Shown here: positions 24,772-33,301 of the stretch, piece after piece
Position numbering within the stretch: the stretch's first letter is position 1
Layout of the letters: every line of letters begins with the position of its first letter
Assembly: GCF_020149915.1 (NCBI RefSeq)
Contig: NZ_CP083760.1
Span: 1,364,001 to 1,428,000, forward strand
DNA: 64,000 nucleotides
DNA from: Candidatus Sulfidibacterium hydrothermale
GTDB lineage: Bacteria > Bacteroidota > Bacteroidia > Bacteroidales > F082
Direction of reading: 5' to 3'
Notes under the pieces: generated by a model
Seen by the model: the letters and a program-made list of their open reading frames with translations, nothing else
Told to the model about the DNA's origin: nothing
The model's database searches: none
Translations under genes and position numbers: made by a program

Positions 24772-25485
24772 ATGAAAGTATTACTGTGGGTTTTTGCGTT
24801 TTCTCTTTTCTCCCTGAATACCGCGTATTTCCGGGGAACGGACAAAGAAAAAATTCCGGTGAATTTCCCGTTGGTTGTTTCCGGTGGTCATTTACAGGTT
24901 TCTGCTCACGATACGTTGTTCACCTTTCAGAACGATAGCGTGGGCATTCTCCCTCCGGGCTGGACAACAGCCCTGACCGGACGGGGTAAACCTTGTCGGT
25001 GGGAAGTGATTGACGACCATGGGAATAAAGTGTTAGCGCAACTTTCGTCCGAAACGCCTGATTATCGTTTTAATCTGATTGTCAATGATAATCTGGAGTA
25101 TAAGAATGTTGAAATTTCTGTACGGTTTAAAGGGGTAAAAGGCCATGGTGACCAGGGGGGAGGTCCGGTGTGGCGTTACCGCGATGCCAATAATTATTAC
25201 GTGGTACGGGCTAATCCGCTGGAGAACAATTTCCGGTTGTATAAAGTGGTGAACGGAAACCGCCGGATGCTGAAAAGTGCCAGTTTGCGGATTGATACCG
25301 GAAAGTGGTACACCATTAAAGTGGTGATGAATGGAAACCGGATCGTTTGTTATTTCAACGGGAAGAAAGAACTGGAAGCGGTGGATGATACCTTTTCGCA
25401 ACCGGGAAAAACCGGATTATGGACCAAGTCGGATGCGGGAACCTGGTTTGATGATTTCAGGGTGGCTCCGGCCGGAACTTTTTAA
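24772..25485 (+). CDS. Secreted LamG/DUF1080-like concanavalin-fold protein
   Basis: 237 residues from ATG 24772 (MKVLLWVFAFSLFSLNTAYF), a clear signal peptide; an upstream ATG at 24727 only adds 15 residues before it. The mature part has the jelly-roll pattern of DUF1080/LamG proteins: WEVIDDHGNKVLAQ, VEISVRFKGVKG, GPVWRYRDANNYYVVR, GKWYTIKVVMNGNRIVCYF and KTGLWTKSDAGTWFDDF. Such domains bind or cleave carbohydrates, or serve as protein-binding sandwiches. It lies 27 bases before the TolC-like gene and so appears to lead the efflux operon, an unusual partner. Periplasmic or outer-surface location is inferred from the signal. Confidence 0.8.
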   Translation: MKVLLWVFAFSLFSLNTAYFRGTDKEKIPVNFPLVVSGGHLQVSAHDTLFTFQNDSVGILPPGWTTALTGRGKPCRWEVIDDHGNKVLAQLSSETPDYRFNLIVNDNLEYKNVEISVRFKGVKGHGDQGGGPVWRYRDANNYYVVRANPLENNFRLYKVVNGNRRMLKSASLRIDTGKWYTIKVVMNGNRIVCYFNGKKELEAVDDTFSQPGKTGLWTKSDAGTWFDDFRVAPAGTF

Positions 25486-25512
25486 TGAAAGGTTTAATTT
25501 AAATTACAGCAT

Positions 25513-26772
25513 GTGAGGAAGTTACTTTTTCTGTTTTGGGGATTGGGAATGGCGTTGGCATTGTCTGCCCAGCAAATACAGCCGCTTACGTTTAACGCGT
25601 GTCTCCGGATGGCTGCCGAACACAGTTATCTGGTGCAGTCGGAACAGTCGCAGGTAACGGTTGCCCAGCAACGGGCACTGTTGAAAAACACCCAAAGTAT
25701 TCCGAAAATATCGGGTGAGCTGGCCGGCGAAGGCCATTTTCTGGGTAGCTATCATTTTGGCCAGGAATGGGCACTGGTACAGGCCGACTGGTCGTTGGGC
25801 GATTTTTTGAAAAAAACAGGATGGGCAGCCCGGCAAGATGTGCTGACGCGGCAGTTCCGGATGCAGCAAAAACAACTCGAAGCTATGGGAAATGCCGCCG
25901 TATTGTACGTGGCGATTCTTCAAACACAAAAAGCGGGCGAACTCATAGAGGCCCGTTTGAAATTGATGCAAAAGCATAAGCTGTTGGCTGAGTCGATGTG
26001 GAAAGCCGGATTGCGTACGCAGCTGGATGTGTTGCAGACAGAAACACAAATTACGCAGCTGCAGGAAGATTCGATACGCCTGCGGATGAATGAAATCAAT
26101 TTGCGTCGTACACTGGCCCGGCGACTGGGGTTTCGTAACGGCGACAGCCTCCGGCTGATCTCTTTTTCTTCCGGCTCTTTCCGGAAAATTTATCTTCCGG
26201 AAACCGGACGGCAGGATATTCACGGTAATCTGAAAATCAGGATACTACAATCTGAAATAGCGGCATGGAAACTGCGAACGGATGCGGTACAGGCCAAGCG
26301 GTTTCCTCATGTCATGCTGGGCGGTGGCTGGTTTGCCGACGGCGATCCCAAAGGCGACGGAAATTATTGGCTGATCAATGGTGGAATACGCATCCCTATT
26401 TATGAAGGAAAAGCCGTAAAACGGCAGGAATCGGCTTTTCTTGCCCAAAAAGAATCACTGGATTACCAACTTCAAAATGTGCAACGCGAAACCCTGATCA
26501 AAACCAATCGCCTTCTTGAAAAAATGAAACAGCTGCGTCACATGATACAAATACAACAGACGCGGATAAATACCCTGAAAGAATCGTCGCAATTTGCTGA
26601 AGTGAATTTTAAAGCCGGATTGATCACCAATCTCGAGTATCTTGATATTCAGCAGAAATTAACGGATGCCCGGCTGAAACTGGAACAAAGCCGGCTGGGC
26701 TTTGCTATGAATTTAATTGATTATTATGTGATTACAAATCAAACGGAACGCCTTGCCCGTTTGGGAAAATGA
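25513..26772 (+). CDS. TolC-family outer-membrane efflux protein
   Basis: Outer-membrane channel of a tripartite efflux pump. It begins with GTG at 25513; the ATG two bases upstream is immediately followed by a stop in its frame. A signal peptide (RKLLFLFWGLGMALALSAQQ) precedes two repeats of long amphipathic helices typical of TolC/NodT proteins, including LTFNACLRMAAEHSY at the mature N-terminus and LKESSQFAEVNFKAG and DARLKLEQSRLG near the C-terminus. The 419-residue length is normal. Its stop is followed within 14 bases by the adaptor gene and then the RND pump, so the operon supplies all three parts. Confidence 0.93.
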   Translation: MRKLLFLFWGLGMALALSAQQIQPLTFNACLRMAAEHSYLVQSEQSQVTVAQQRALLKNTQSIPKISGELAGEGHFLGSYHFGQEWALVQADWSLGDFLKKTGWAARQDVLTRQFRMQQKQLEAMGNAAVLYVAILQTQKAGELIEARLKLMQKHKLLAESMWKAGLRTQLDVLQTETQITQLQEDSIRLRMNEINLRRTLARRLGFRNGDSLRLISFSSGSFRKIYLPETGRQDIHGNLKIRILQSEIAAWKLRTDAVQAKRFPHVMLGGGWFADGDPKGDGNYWLINGGIRIPIYEGKAVKRQESAFLAQKESLDYQLQNVQRETLIKTNRLLEKMKQLRHMIQIQQTRINTLKESSQFAEVNFKAGLITNLEYLDIQQKLTDARLKLEQSRLGFAMNLIDYYVITNQTERLARLGK

Positions 26773-26785
26773 TAAAATATTGCCT

Positions 26786-27727
26786 ATGAAAAAATACTTC
26801 CGGACAATTTTTGTGCTTTCCGTTTTGTTGATAGCTGGTGCGTGTCAACAGCCGGGAAAGAAACAGACGGCTTCTTCTCCGACGGTGAAAATTACGGTAA
26901 AAACAGCCCCGGTGGTAACCGGTTTGATGCAGGATACCATCGGTATTTACGGTGAAGTGAAGTTGCGAAACGACCTGTTACTTGCTTCGCAGTTCGACGG
27001 CCGGCTTTCCGGTTTCTCATTGCTTACCGGTGACCGGGTGCACCGGGGTGAACAGGTGGGGATTATTGTGCCTCCGTTACGGGAAGCGTTGCTCCGGGTG
27101 ATGAACCAGGTGCCGGCCTCACAACGTAAAACATTATCGGAAGAGATCAAGGAAATTCCGTTGATCTGTCCAATGGATGGCGTGGTATTGAAAATTTTTC
27201 ACCGGACGGGCGATGTGGTGCGGAAAGGAGAACCCATTGTTCGCATAGCCGATCTGAAACATCTTGATGTTTATGCTGATTTGCCGGTACAATATGTCCC
27301 GTTGGTGCAAAAACGCAAAACCATGACGGTGCAATTTATTAATTATCCGCATGCTGCTTTGGAATTGCCGGTTTCGGCTTTTGCCGGTAAAGTGGATTCG
27401 GAAAAGCAAACCCTGTCGTTGCGATTGGCATTGAATAATCCGCAAGAAAGTTTCCGTCCCGGGATGCGGGTAAAATTGTGGTTTCCGGGGGCTTTGCATA
27501 AAAATACCCTTAGGGTGCCCCGCTCGGCTTTGTTGGAACAGGAAGGGATTTTTTATGTGTTTGTTGTAAAAAACGGAAAAGTCCGGAAACAAAAAGTAAC
27601 CGTAGGTATCCGGCAGGCCGCACAAGTGGAAATCCTTTCCGGATTAAAAGCCGGAGAATGGGTGGTTACCGATAAAGCTTACTCGTTAACAGACGGAATG
27701 GCTGTAAAAGCAGATATGAAGAAATAG
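26786..27727 (+). CDS. RND efflux periplasmic adaptor (membrane fusion) lipoprotein
   Basis: Links the RND pump with the TolC-like channel. The start at 26786 (MKKYFRTIFVLSVLLIAGAC) gives a lipoprotein with Cys20 as lipid anchor; a reading from 26753 would overlap the tolC gene and put an odd leader before the signal. The 313-residue protein is short for the family: a lipoyl half-motif (SQFDGRLSGFSLLTGDRVHRG), a very short hairpin, the second lipoyl half (CPMDGVVLKIFHRTGDVVRKG), then beta-barrel and membrane-proximal domains ending with GEWVVTDKAYSLTDGM. It belongs to the HlyD/CusB-like group. Confidence 0.92.
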   Translation: MKKYFRTIFVLSVLLIAGACQQPGKKQTASSPTVKITVKTAPVVTGLMQDTIGIYGEVKLRNDLLLASQFDGRLSGFSLLTGDRVHRGEQVGIIVPPLREALLRVMNQVPASQRKTLSEEIKEIPLICPMDGVVLKIFHRTGDVVRKGEPIVRIADLKHLDVYADLPVQYVPLVQKRKTMTVQFINYPHAALELPVSAFAGKVDSEKQTLSLRLALNNPQESFRPGMRVKLWFPGALHKNTLRVPRSALLEQEGIFYVFVVKNGKVRKQKVTVGIRQAAQVEILSGLKAGEWVVTDKAYSLTDGMAVKADMKK

Positions 27728-27735
27728 CGTTTTAC

Positions 27736-30700
27736 ATGAACAAATTATCAGAATTTGCGGTAGAGAACAGACGGGCGATTATTTTTACTACGCTTTTGTT
27801 GTCGCTTATTGGCGGGTATTTGCTGTTTCGTATTCCCGAAGGCGTATTCCCGGATGCCACTTTCCCGCGCATTGCCATTGAAGTGGATTACGGACTGGCT
27901 CCGTTGAAAGAGATGGAAATGCGGGTGGCCAAACCGATTGAAGAAGCGATGATGATGGTTGAAGGCGTGCGGACAGTACGGGCTTCCATCAGTCGTGGGG
28001 CGTTGGAAGTCAATGTGGATTTTCAATGGGGACAGGATATGTTTCGGGCTTACCAGCTGGTGCAGGCGCAGGTGAGTGGTATTCAGCATCAGCTTCCGCC
28101 CGGAGTGAAAATTGAAGTCCGCCGTTTTACCACCAGCACTTATCCTGTGGCCGGCTTTGCGTTGACTTCCGATAAACGGAACCTGTTACAACTGCGCGAT
28201 TTGGCCATCTTTACCATTCGCCCCCAGCTGGCTGCTATTCCGGGCGTGTACAATATTGAAGTGATGGGCGGACACCAGCGGGAGTATTGGGTGAATCTGG
28301 ATCCACAAAAGCTGGTCGCTTTGCACCTCGATTATAAAAAGGTGGAAAAAGCCATTCGCCAGGCCAACAATTTGCAGTTTGTGGGACGGCTGAACGAGTC
28401 GAACAAGCTTTATCTGAACATTGCCGACAACCGTTTTGTAAAAATGGAGGATATCGAAAAAACCATTGTAGCCCATCGCGGAGTGCAACCGGTTTTCTTG
28501 TCCGATATTGCTACGGTGAAACCGGCCGTAAAAGAGACTTTTATTGCCTGCGAAAGTAACCTGAAACCGGCCGTGTTGATAACGGTGATTAAACAACCGG
28601 GGACCAATGCCGTTTCCATTATGAAAACGGTGGAGAAACGGTTGGCTTCACTGAAAAAAGTCATGCCGCCCGATGTTCGTATTCAAAAATGGTACGACAT
28701 GACCGATTTTATCCGGGGAGCCATCGGCAGTGTCCGCGATGCGATTTTTCTGGGAGCATTTCTTACATTCCTCATTCTCCTGCTCTTTTTGAAGAAATTA
28801 CGGATTACGCTGGTAACGGTGACCATCATTCCGGTAGCACTGCTCATCAGCTTTATTTTTATAAAGTTGTCAGGGATGAACCTGAATATTATGAGTTTGG
28901 GCGGACTGGCAGCAGCTATCGGTATTTTGACCGATAATGCCATCGTGGTGATCGAAAATGTAGAACGCTACCTTGAAGAAGGTTTCGGGCGGAAAGAAGC
29001 GGTGATTCGTGCTACTTCGGAAATTATTCCGCCGTTGCTTGGTGCTACATTGACCACGTTGGTGGTTTTTGTCCCGCTGGTTTTTCTTTCCGGGGTTCCC
29101 GGCATCTTTTTTAAGGCACTGGCTTCCACATTGGCTATTGCGGTGGTGGTATCCATGTTGCTGGCGGTATTTTTAACCCCGGCACTCACGGTCAGTTTTA
29201 TTTCTACCCGGAAGAAAAAACCGGGAAAGTTTATGCCGGTACTGGTAAATCTTCAGCAAAAAGCATTAAAGGGGTTGATGCGGTGGCCTGTTGTTACCCT
29301 TTTGGTGGTGTTGATTTTTGCTGCGGTGGCGGTTTTTTCTTACCTGCGTATTCCAAATGGTTTTTTGCCTGAATGGGACGAAGGAACCATCGTGCATGAT
29401 TATCTGGCTCCGCCGGGTAGCTCCATCGAAGCAACCAAAAAAATGCTGAAACCTATAGCGCAATACATTATGAGCTTGCCCGATGTGGAGAGTTATTCGC
29501 TCCGTACCGGCCGTAGTCTGGCACATCCCCGAACCCACACCAACGATGGCGATTTTGTGATCATGCTGAAAAAAGGACATAAGCTCTCGTCTTTCGAAAT
29601 TATGGATAAAATCAGGGCTTTTGACCGTACGCATGAACCACGGTTGCAACCCGAATTGTTCCAGGTGTTGCCTGACCGCCTGAAAGACCTGAGCGGAGAA
29701 ATTGCTCCCATTACCATCAAAGTTTTTGGCGAAAACCTGGCTCTTATCCGGCAGACGGCAGCACAAATTGCTGATTCCCTGAAAAATATCCGTGGCGCAG
29801 TGGATGTGTACAAAGGGTTTTCAAAAACAGAACCGGAGTTACGGATTCGGGTAAATGAAGAAGCGGCTGCCCGTTTCGGCGTGAGTGTAAAAGAAGTAAG
29901 CGATGCCGTGCATATGGCGCTTTGGGGCGACGATGTGTCGGGTATCATGGAAGGACTGAAAATGATCCCCGTCCGGGTGCGTTATCCCAAACAAAAATAT
30001 CTTCATGCTGAAGCCATCAAAAAGTTACCGGTTTACCTGGCATCCATCAACCGGGTTGTCCGGTTGGGTGAAATTGCCGATATTCAGAAATTGCCGGGAA
30101 AAGCCGATGTGGACCACGAAAACCTTGCGCAGGTGGTTAATGTAAAAGCCCATATAGCGCACCGTGATTTAGGGAGTATTATCCGTGATGTGAAAACCAT
30201 GCTTGCCCACATTCCTTTGCCGCCGGGTGTTACACTTGACATTGGCGGGCAGTACAAAAGCCAGCAGGAAGCTTTCCGGCAGCTCATCATGATCCTTTCT
30301 TTGGGCATTTTGCTGGTTTTTGCCATTTTGTTGTTCGAATTCAAGTCTTTTCGTACTTCCGGAGTGATCTTGCTGGGTACGGTATTATCGGTTAGCGGTG
30401 TTTTCCTTCTGTTATGGATTACCCGTATTCCGCTGGATATTTCTGCTTTTATGGGAATGATTATGATTATTGGCGTGGTGGTGAATAACGGCATTTTACT
30501 GATCGATTATACCGAAAAATATTTAAAGGAAAATTCTGATGTCCAACAGGCACTGCTCATGGCCGGACAAGTGCGTATGCGTCCCATCCTGATGACCATG
30601 CTGGCCACCATTTTTGGCTTTTTGCCGTTGGCACTGGCCCTGGGCGAAGGTTCTGAGATGCTGCAACCCCTTGCCGTATCCATGATTGGCGGCATGATGC

Positions 30701-30765
30701 TTTCTATTTTTCTCTCCCTTTTGATTATTCCGGCTTTGTATTGGATGGTGAACCGGAACCGGTAA
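27736..30765 (+). CDS. RND-family efflux pump (CusA/AcrB-like)
   Basis: Proton-driven inner-membrane pump of the resistance-nodulation-division superfamily. It shows 12 membrane helices in the usual 1+5+1+5 order, two large periplasmic loops, and in helix 4 the proton-relay Asp region GILTDNAIVVIENVER. Other landmarks are FRIPEGVFPDATFPRIAIEV near the N-terminus and MIIGVVVNNGILLIDYTEKY in helix 10. At 1009 residues it is slightly short for the family. The whole operon (secreted LamG-like protein, TolC, adaptor, pump) is contiguous. Metal versus organic substrates cannot be told; no Met-rich metal site was noticed. Confidence 0.93.
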   Translation: MNKLSEFAVENRRAIIFTTLLLSLIGGYLLFRIPEGVFPDATFPRIAIEVDYGLAPLKEMEMRVAKPIEEAMMMVEGVRTVRASISRGALEVNVDFQWGQDMFRAYQLVQAQVSGIQHQLPPGVKIEVRRFTTSTYPVAGFALTSDKRNLLQLRDLAIFTIRPQLAAIPGVYNIEVMGGHQREYWVNLDPQKLVALHLDYKKVEKAIRQANNLQFVGRLNESNKLYLNIADNRFVKMEDIEKTIVAHRGVQPVFLSDIATVKPAVKETFIACESNLKPAVLITVIKQPGTNAVSIMKTVEKRLASLKKVMPPDVRIQKWYDMTDFIRGAIGSVRDAIFLGAFLTFLILLLFLKKLRITLVTVTIIPVALLISFIFIKLSGMNLNIMSLGGLAAAIGILTDNAIVVIENVERYLEEGFGRKEAVIRATSEIIPPLLGATLTTLVVFVPLVFLSGVPGIFFKALASTLAIAVVVSMLLAVFLTPALTVSFISTRKKKPGKFMPVLVNLQQKALKGLMRWPVVTLLVVLIFAAVAVFSYLRIPNGFLPEWDEGTIVHDYLAPPGSSIEATKKMLKPIAQYIMSLPDVESYSLRTGRSLAHPRTHTNDGDFVIMLKKGHKLSSFEIMDKIRAFDRTHEPRLQPELFQVLPDRLKDLSGEIAPITIKVFGENLALIRQTAAQIADSLKNIRGAVDVYKGFSKTEPELRIRVNEEAAARFGVSVKEVSDAVHMALWGDDVSGIMEGLKMIPVRVRYPKQKYLHAEAIKKLPVYLASINRVVRLGEIADIQKLPGKADVDHENLAQVVNVKAHIAHRDLGSIIRDVKTMLAHIPLPPGVTLDIGGQYKSQQEAFRQLIMILSLGILLVFAILLFEFKSFRTSGVILLGTVLSVSGVFLLLWITRIPLDISAFMGMIMIIGVVVNNGILLIDYTEKYLKENSDVQQALLMAGQVRMRPILMTMLATIFGFLPLALALGEGSEMLQPLAVSMIGGMMLSIFLSLLIIPALYWMVNRNR

Positions 30766-30835
30766 TCTTTTGGTAGGGGGTGATTGGAAGTTTGTGATGG
30801 TTCCGTTCACATAACCTTGTGTTACCTATTTCAAT

Positions 30836-30960
30836 TCCGGTATGGTGCGATTGGAAGTTATCCCGAAGGGATAGAATGTGAATAACCCTGTCCGAAGGGC
30901 AGGGAAACAGATACCGGAAAGATTTTGAACCCTGCAGGGGTTCAATAGGAAGTAAATGAA
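30836..30960 (-). repeat. Hairpin-string repeat, inverted copy
   Basis: Read on the minus strand it contains GAACCCCTGCAGGGTTC, CCCTGCCCTTCGGACAGGG, TTATTCACATTCT and ATCCCTTCGGGAT. These correspond in order to the hairpins of the 393-bp tandem repeat at 39.2-40.2 kb (AACCCCTTCGGGGTT, CCCTGCACTTCGTACAGGG, TTATTCATGTTTA and ATCCCTTCGGGAT). It is therefore a diverged inverted copy of that dispersed element. Confidence 0.75.
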
Positions 30961-31027
30961 TGCGTTAAGTTTCGGGCGTGGACGCACCGAAACAGTGTTG
31001 TTGTTTAGAAGGAAAGTCAAGTGTCTC

Positions 31028-31277
31028 ATTTCAGGTTGGGCCAAACCTGAAATGTGGAAGCGGGGGATTTTGCGGGATAAAAACCGGTAGAGCGTTTGTT
31101 TTTTCCATCTTTCAGATTTTCAACATGAAGGCCCGGTTGCTGCTGCAAAAAGTTTTTGTTTACAATCGTTGTCTTTCTGAACGCAGTGAAGAATCTTTAA
31201 CGCAGGTGATTATGGTTTGTTATTTCGCTTGCCCTGATTGTTTTTCCCCATCTTTCAGGTCTGGTTCGACCTGAAAG
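31028..31277. repeat. Short palindromes and repeat fragment between RND and MutS-like genes
   Basis: Two hairpins share the stem TTTCAGG/CCTGAAA: 31028-31053 (ATTTCAGGTT...AACCTGAAAT) and 31252-31277 (CTTTCAGGTC...GACCTGAAAG). Between them, near 31171, is CTGAACGCAGTGAAG, a fragment of the repeat at 14461 and 15012. No coding sequence is apparent in this stretch. Confidence 0.6.
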
Positions 31278-31317
31278 AAGAAAGGGTGTTCGTCATGAAA
31301 AACGACTACCTGCAGCA

Positions 31318-31545
31318 GGCTGGCCTGGTGTGTTGGTGGGCGAAGCGGTAGCTTGGGGTGCGGGCGGCGGATGTGAAGCTTAAAGCCCGGATGCTTGTCA
31401 GCCGGGCGGACAGGCTGTAGCGACCGGCAGGAAGCTCGCAGCCTGCCTTAGCGCCACACCGCCGGCCGTGCCGCAACTACAGTGCAGCCCCCGCCTGCTG
31501 CCCTGATGATTATTTTCATGAATTGTTTTTCCTGCCGGGATTTGT
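31318..31545 (+). other. GC-rich structured element, second copy type
   Basis: A gene-free, GC-rich block with many stems, for example GCCCGG...CCGGGC at 31385-31406 and GGCAGG...CCTGCC near 31427-31447. Its 3' part (ACAGTGCAGCCCCCGCC, then TGCCCTGATGATTATTTTC) parallels the end of the element at 16445-16630. Possibly a dispersed structured RNA or repeat; no coding frame is convincing. Confidence 0.4.
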
Positions 31546-31608
31546 TGTCGGTACGACCAAACAGGAAGGGGGGCGAAATTTTGTTTTTCAACAACCCGGC
31601 CCAACCGT

Positions 31609-33228
31609 TTATTTTTCGAAGTGCGACCGTTGTTTATCCATTTCGTAGGAAATTTCCTTTGCCTCGGCAATGATTTCCGGCGGGTAGCCGTTCACTTCGA
31701 GAATTTTAATGGCATTGCGGGTTTTCATCATCCCGGTTTTGATTTTGTAGTCGAACGAGATATTGCGGTTGTCCACCTGCTCGCTGAAATGATACAGGTC
31801 GTATTCGTCTTTCAGCAGTTCGGTCAGTTCAATGTCGTGGGTGCTGATAAAAACCAGGTTGTTACCGCGGTTGAGCCATGAGAGAACGGCTTTTCCGCCC
31901 GAAACGCGTTCGATGGTGTTGGTGCCTTTGTAAATCTCGTCCAGCAGAAAAAGGTGTGGCTCTTTTTGGCGGCTCACCTCGATCATCTCTTTGATGGTTT
32001 GTACTTCTTCAAGGTAAAAGCTCTTGTCGTTCATCATGTCGTCGTTTAGCAGAATGGCCGAGTACAGTTTTAGCCGGGGAAGCGCAAACGAGCGGGCAAA
32101 GGAAGTGTTCAGCGTGAGCGCCATGAGCGTGTTAATGCCAACCATGCGGATAAAGGTGGTTTTTCCCGACATGTTTGAACCGGTTATCAGAATAGATTTG
32201 TTATTGATGTTCAGTGTGTTGGACACGCAGTCCGGAATAAGGGGAATGTAAATATCCTCGAAATGCATTTTTTTGATGTCGGCAATGATTTCCGGTTTGC
32301 AGAAATAGGGAAGGCCGGCACGCAGCGAGGCAATCGACAGGGCTATGTCCACTTTTCCGGTAAATGCAAAAACTTCCTGAAGTTCTTTTTCATGATCTTT
32401 CATTTGCCGGAATACCCGGAAAAGAAAAATAGGCTCCAGTAAAAAATAAATCTTAAAGATTTCCGATAGCGTGGACAGAATGTAAAACGGATCTCCGCGC
32501 ATATAATCATCTATTCGGAAAAAGTTGGTTTTCCCGGCGATGATGTGGAAAATTTCGATGCTTTTTGGGACAACAGAACTCTCCCGTTTTAAAAAATCAA
32601 ATTTCCATAAGTAATTGACCGTATGGTCAAGAAAAAGCAACTGCCGCATGGAATAAGTATAGACGTAAATGTTTTTTTTGTTCAGATAGTGAAAAACGGC
32701 ATTGGTAACGGTTATGGCTGTGGAAACAAGCATGATAACCGGATTGAAGTTTGTGATTAAAAGGATCAGTGCCAGCAGGTTGGTTAATCCCAAAACATAA
32801 GCAAACGGCAGCCAGCGGGGTGGCCGGATAAATGAACGCTGAAAAAGGTCACACACATAATAAGCATCATTGTCGGCCAGCTTTCTCAGGTGGTACTGTA
32901 AATCGGTGCGCAGCGGTTCGTTATTTTCAAACCGTTCAATCCATTTTTCCAGGGTGTTGATTTCGTCTCTGTTTTCAGGGATGTGTTGCATGTGGTCGTA
33001 CAAAACCTGTTGCCCGATGCGCGATGAGGTGCGGTCGCAGTACTGAAACAAGTCGTTAAAATTCAGGTCGCTGAGTGTTTTGCCTGACAGTTTTTGAAAA
33101 CTTTTTCGTGAATTTCTGTCGGCATAACGGCCGATGGCATCAAAATTAAAATCTTCTGTTTTGGGCTGTCCGAAAGACTGGCGGATTTGTGCCTTGATTT
33201 TTTTCTTTTTACGGTGAAAAAGGTCCAT
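31609..33228 (-). CDS. MutS-like ATPase with membrane segments
   Basis: A 539-residue protein whose C-terminal half is a MutS-type ABC ATPase: Walker A ITGSNMSGKTTF (near 345), Walker B region HLFLLDEIYKGTNT and the following STHDIELTELL. The mismatch-binding domain I of true MutS and the Smr domain of MutS2 are absent. Instead residues about 138-180 form two hydrophobic helices (LPFAYVLGLTNLLALILLI and PVIMLVSTAITVTNAVFHY). This membrane-type MutS homologue is common in Bacteroidota but its job is not established; it is unlikely to be the main mismatch-repair protein. It stands alone with its own promoter, 73 bases downstream of the hybrid kinase gene. Confidence 0.88.
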   Translation of the reverse strand: MDLFHRKKKKIKAQIRQSFGQPKTEDFNFDAIGRYADRNSRKSFQKLSGKTLSDLNFNDLFQYCDRTSSRIGQQVLYDHMQHIPENRDEINTLEKWIERFENNEPLRTDLQYHLRKLADNDAYYVCDLFQRSFIRPPRWLPFAYVLGLTNLLALILLITNFNPVIMLVSTAITVTNAVFHYLNKKNIYVYTYSMRQLLFLDHTVNYLWKFDFLKRESSVVPKSIEIFHIIAGKTNFFRIDDYMRGDPFYILSTLSEIFKIYFLLEPIFLFRVFRQMKDHEKELQEVFAFTGKVDIALSIASLRAGLPYFCKPEIIADIKKMHFEDIYIPLIPDCVSNTLNINNKSILITGSNMSGKTTFIRMVGINTLMALTLNTSFARSFALPRLKLYSAILLNDDMMNDKSFYLEEVQTIKEMIEVSRQKEPHLFLLDEIYKGTNTIERVSGGKAVLSWLNRGNNLVFISTHDIELTELLKDEYDLYHFSEQVDNRNISFDYKIKTGMMKTRNAIKILEVNGYPPEIIAEAKEISYEMDKQRSHFEK

Positions 33229-33261
33229 AATGTTTTATTTTTCCCTGAAGGGAATTTTTTT

Positions 33262-33269
33262 CAAAATTA
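33262..33269 (-). promoter_or_regulatory. Putative -7 box (TAATTTTG) of the MutS-like gene
   Basis: Minus-strand TAATTTTG fits TAnnTTTG, 34 bases before the start codon. The short leader also contains the hairpin TTCCCTGAAGGGAA (33241-33254). Confidence 0.4.
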
Positions 33270-33301
33270 AAGCGATTTGGGAGAAATAAAAGGAAATGCT
33301 T

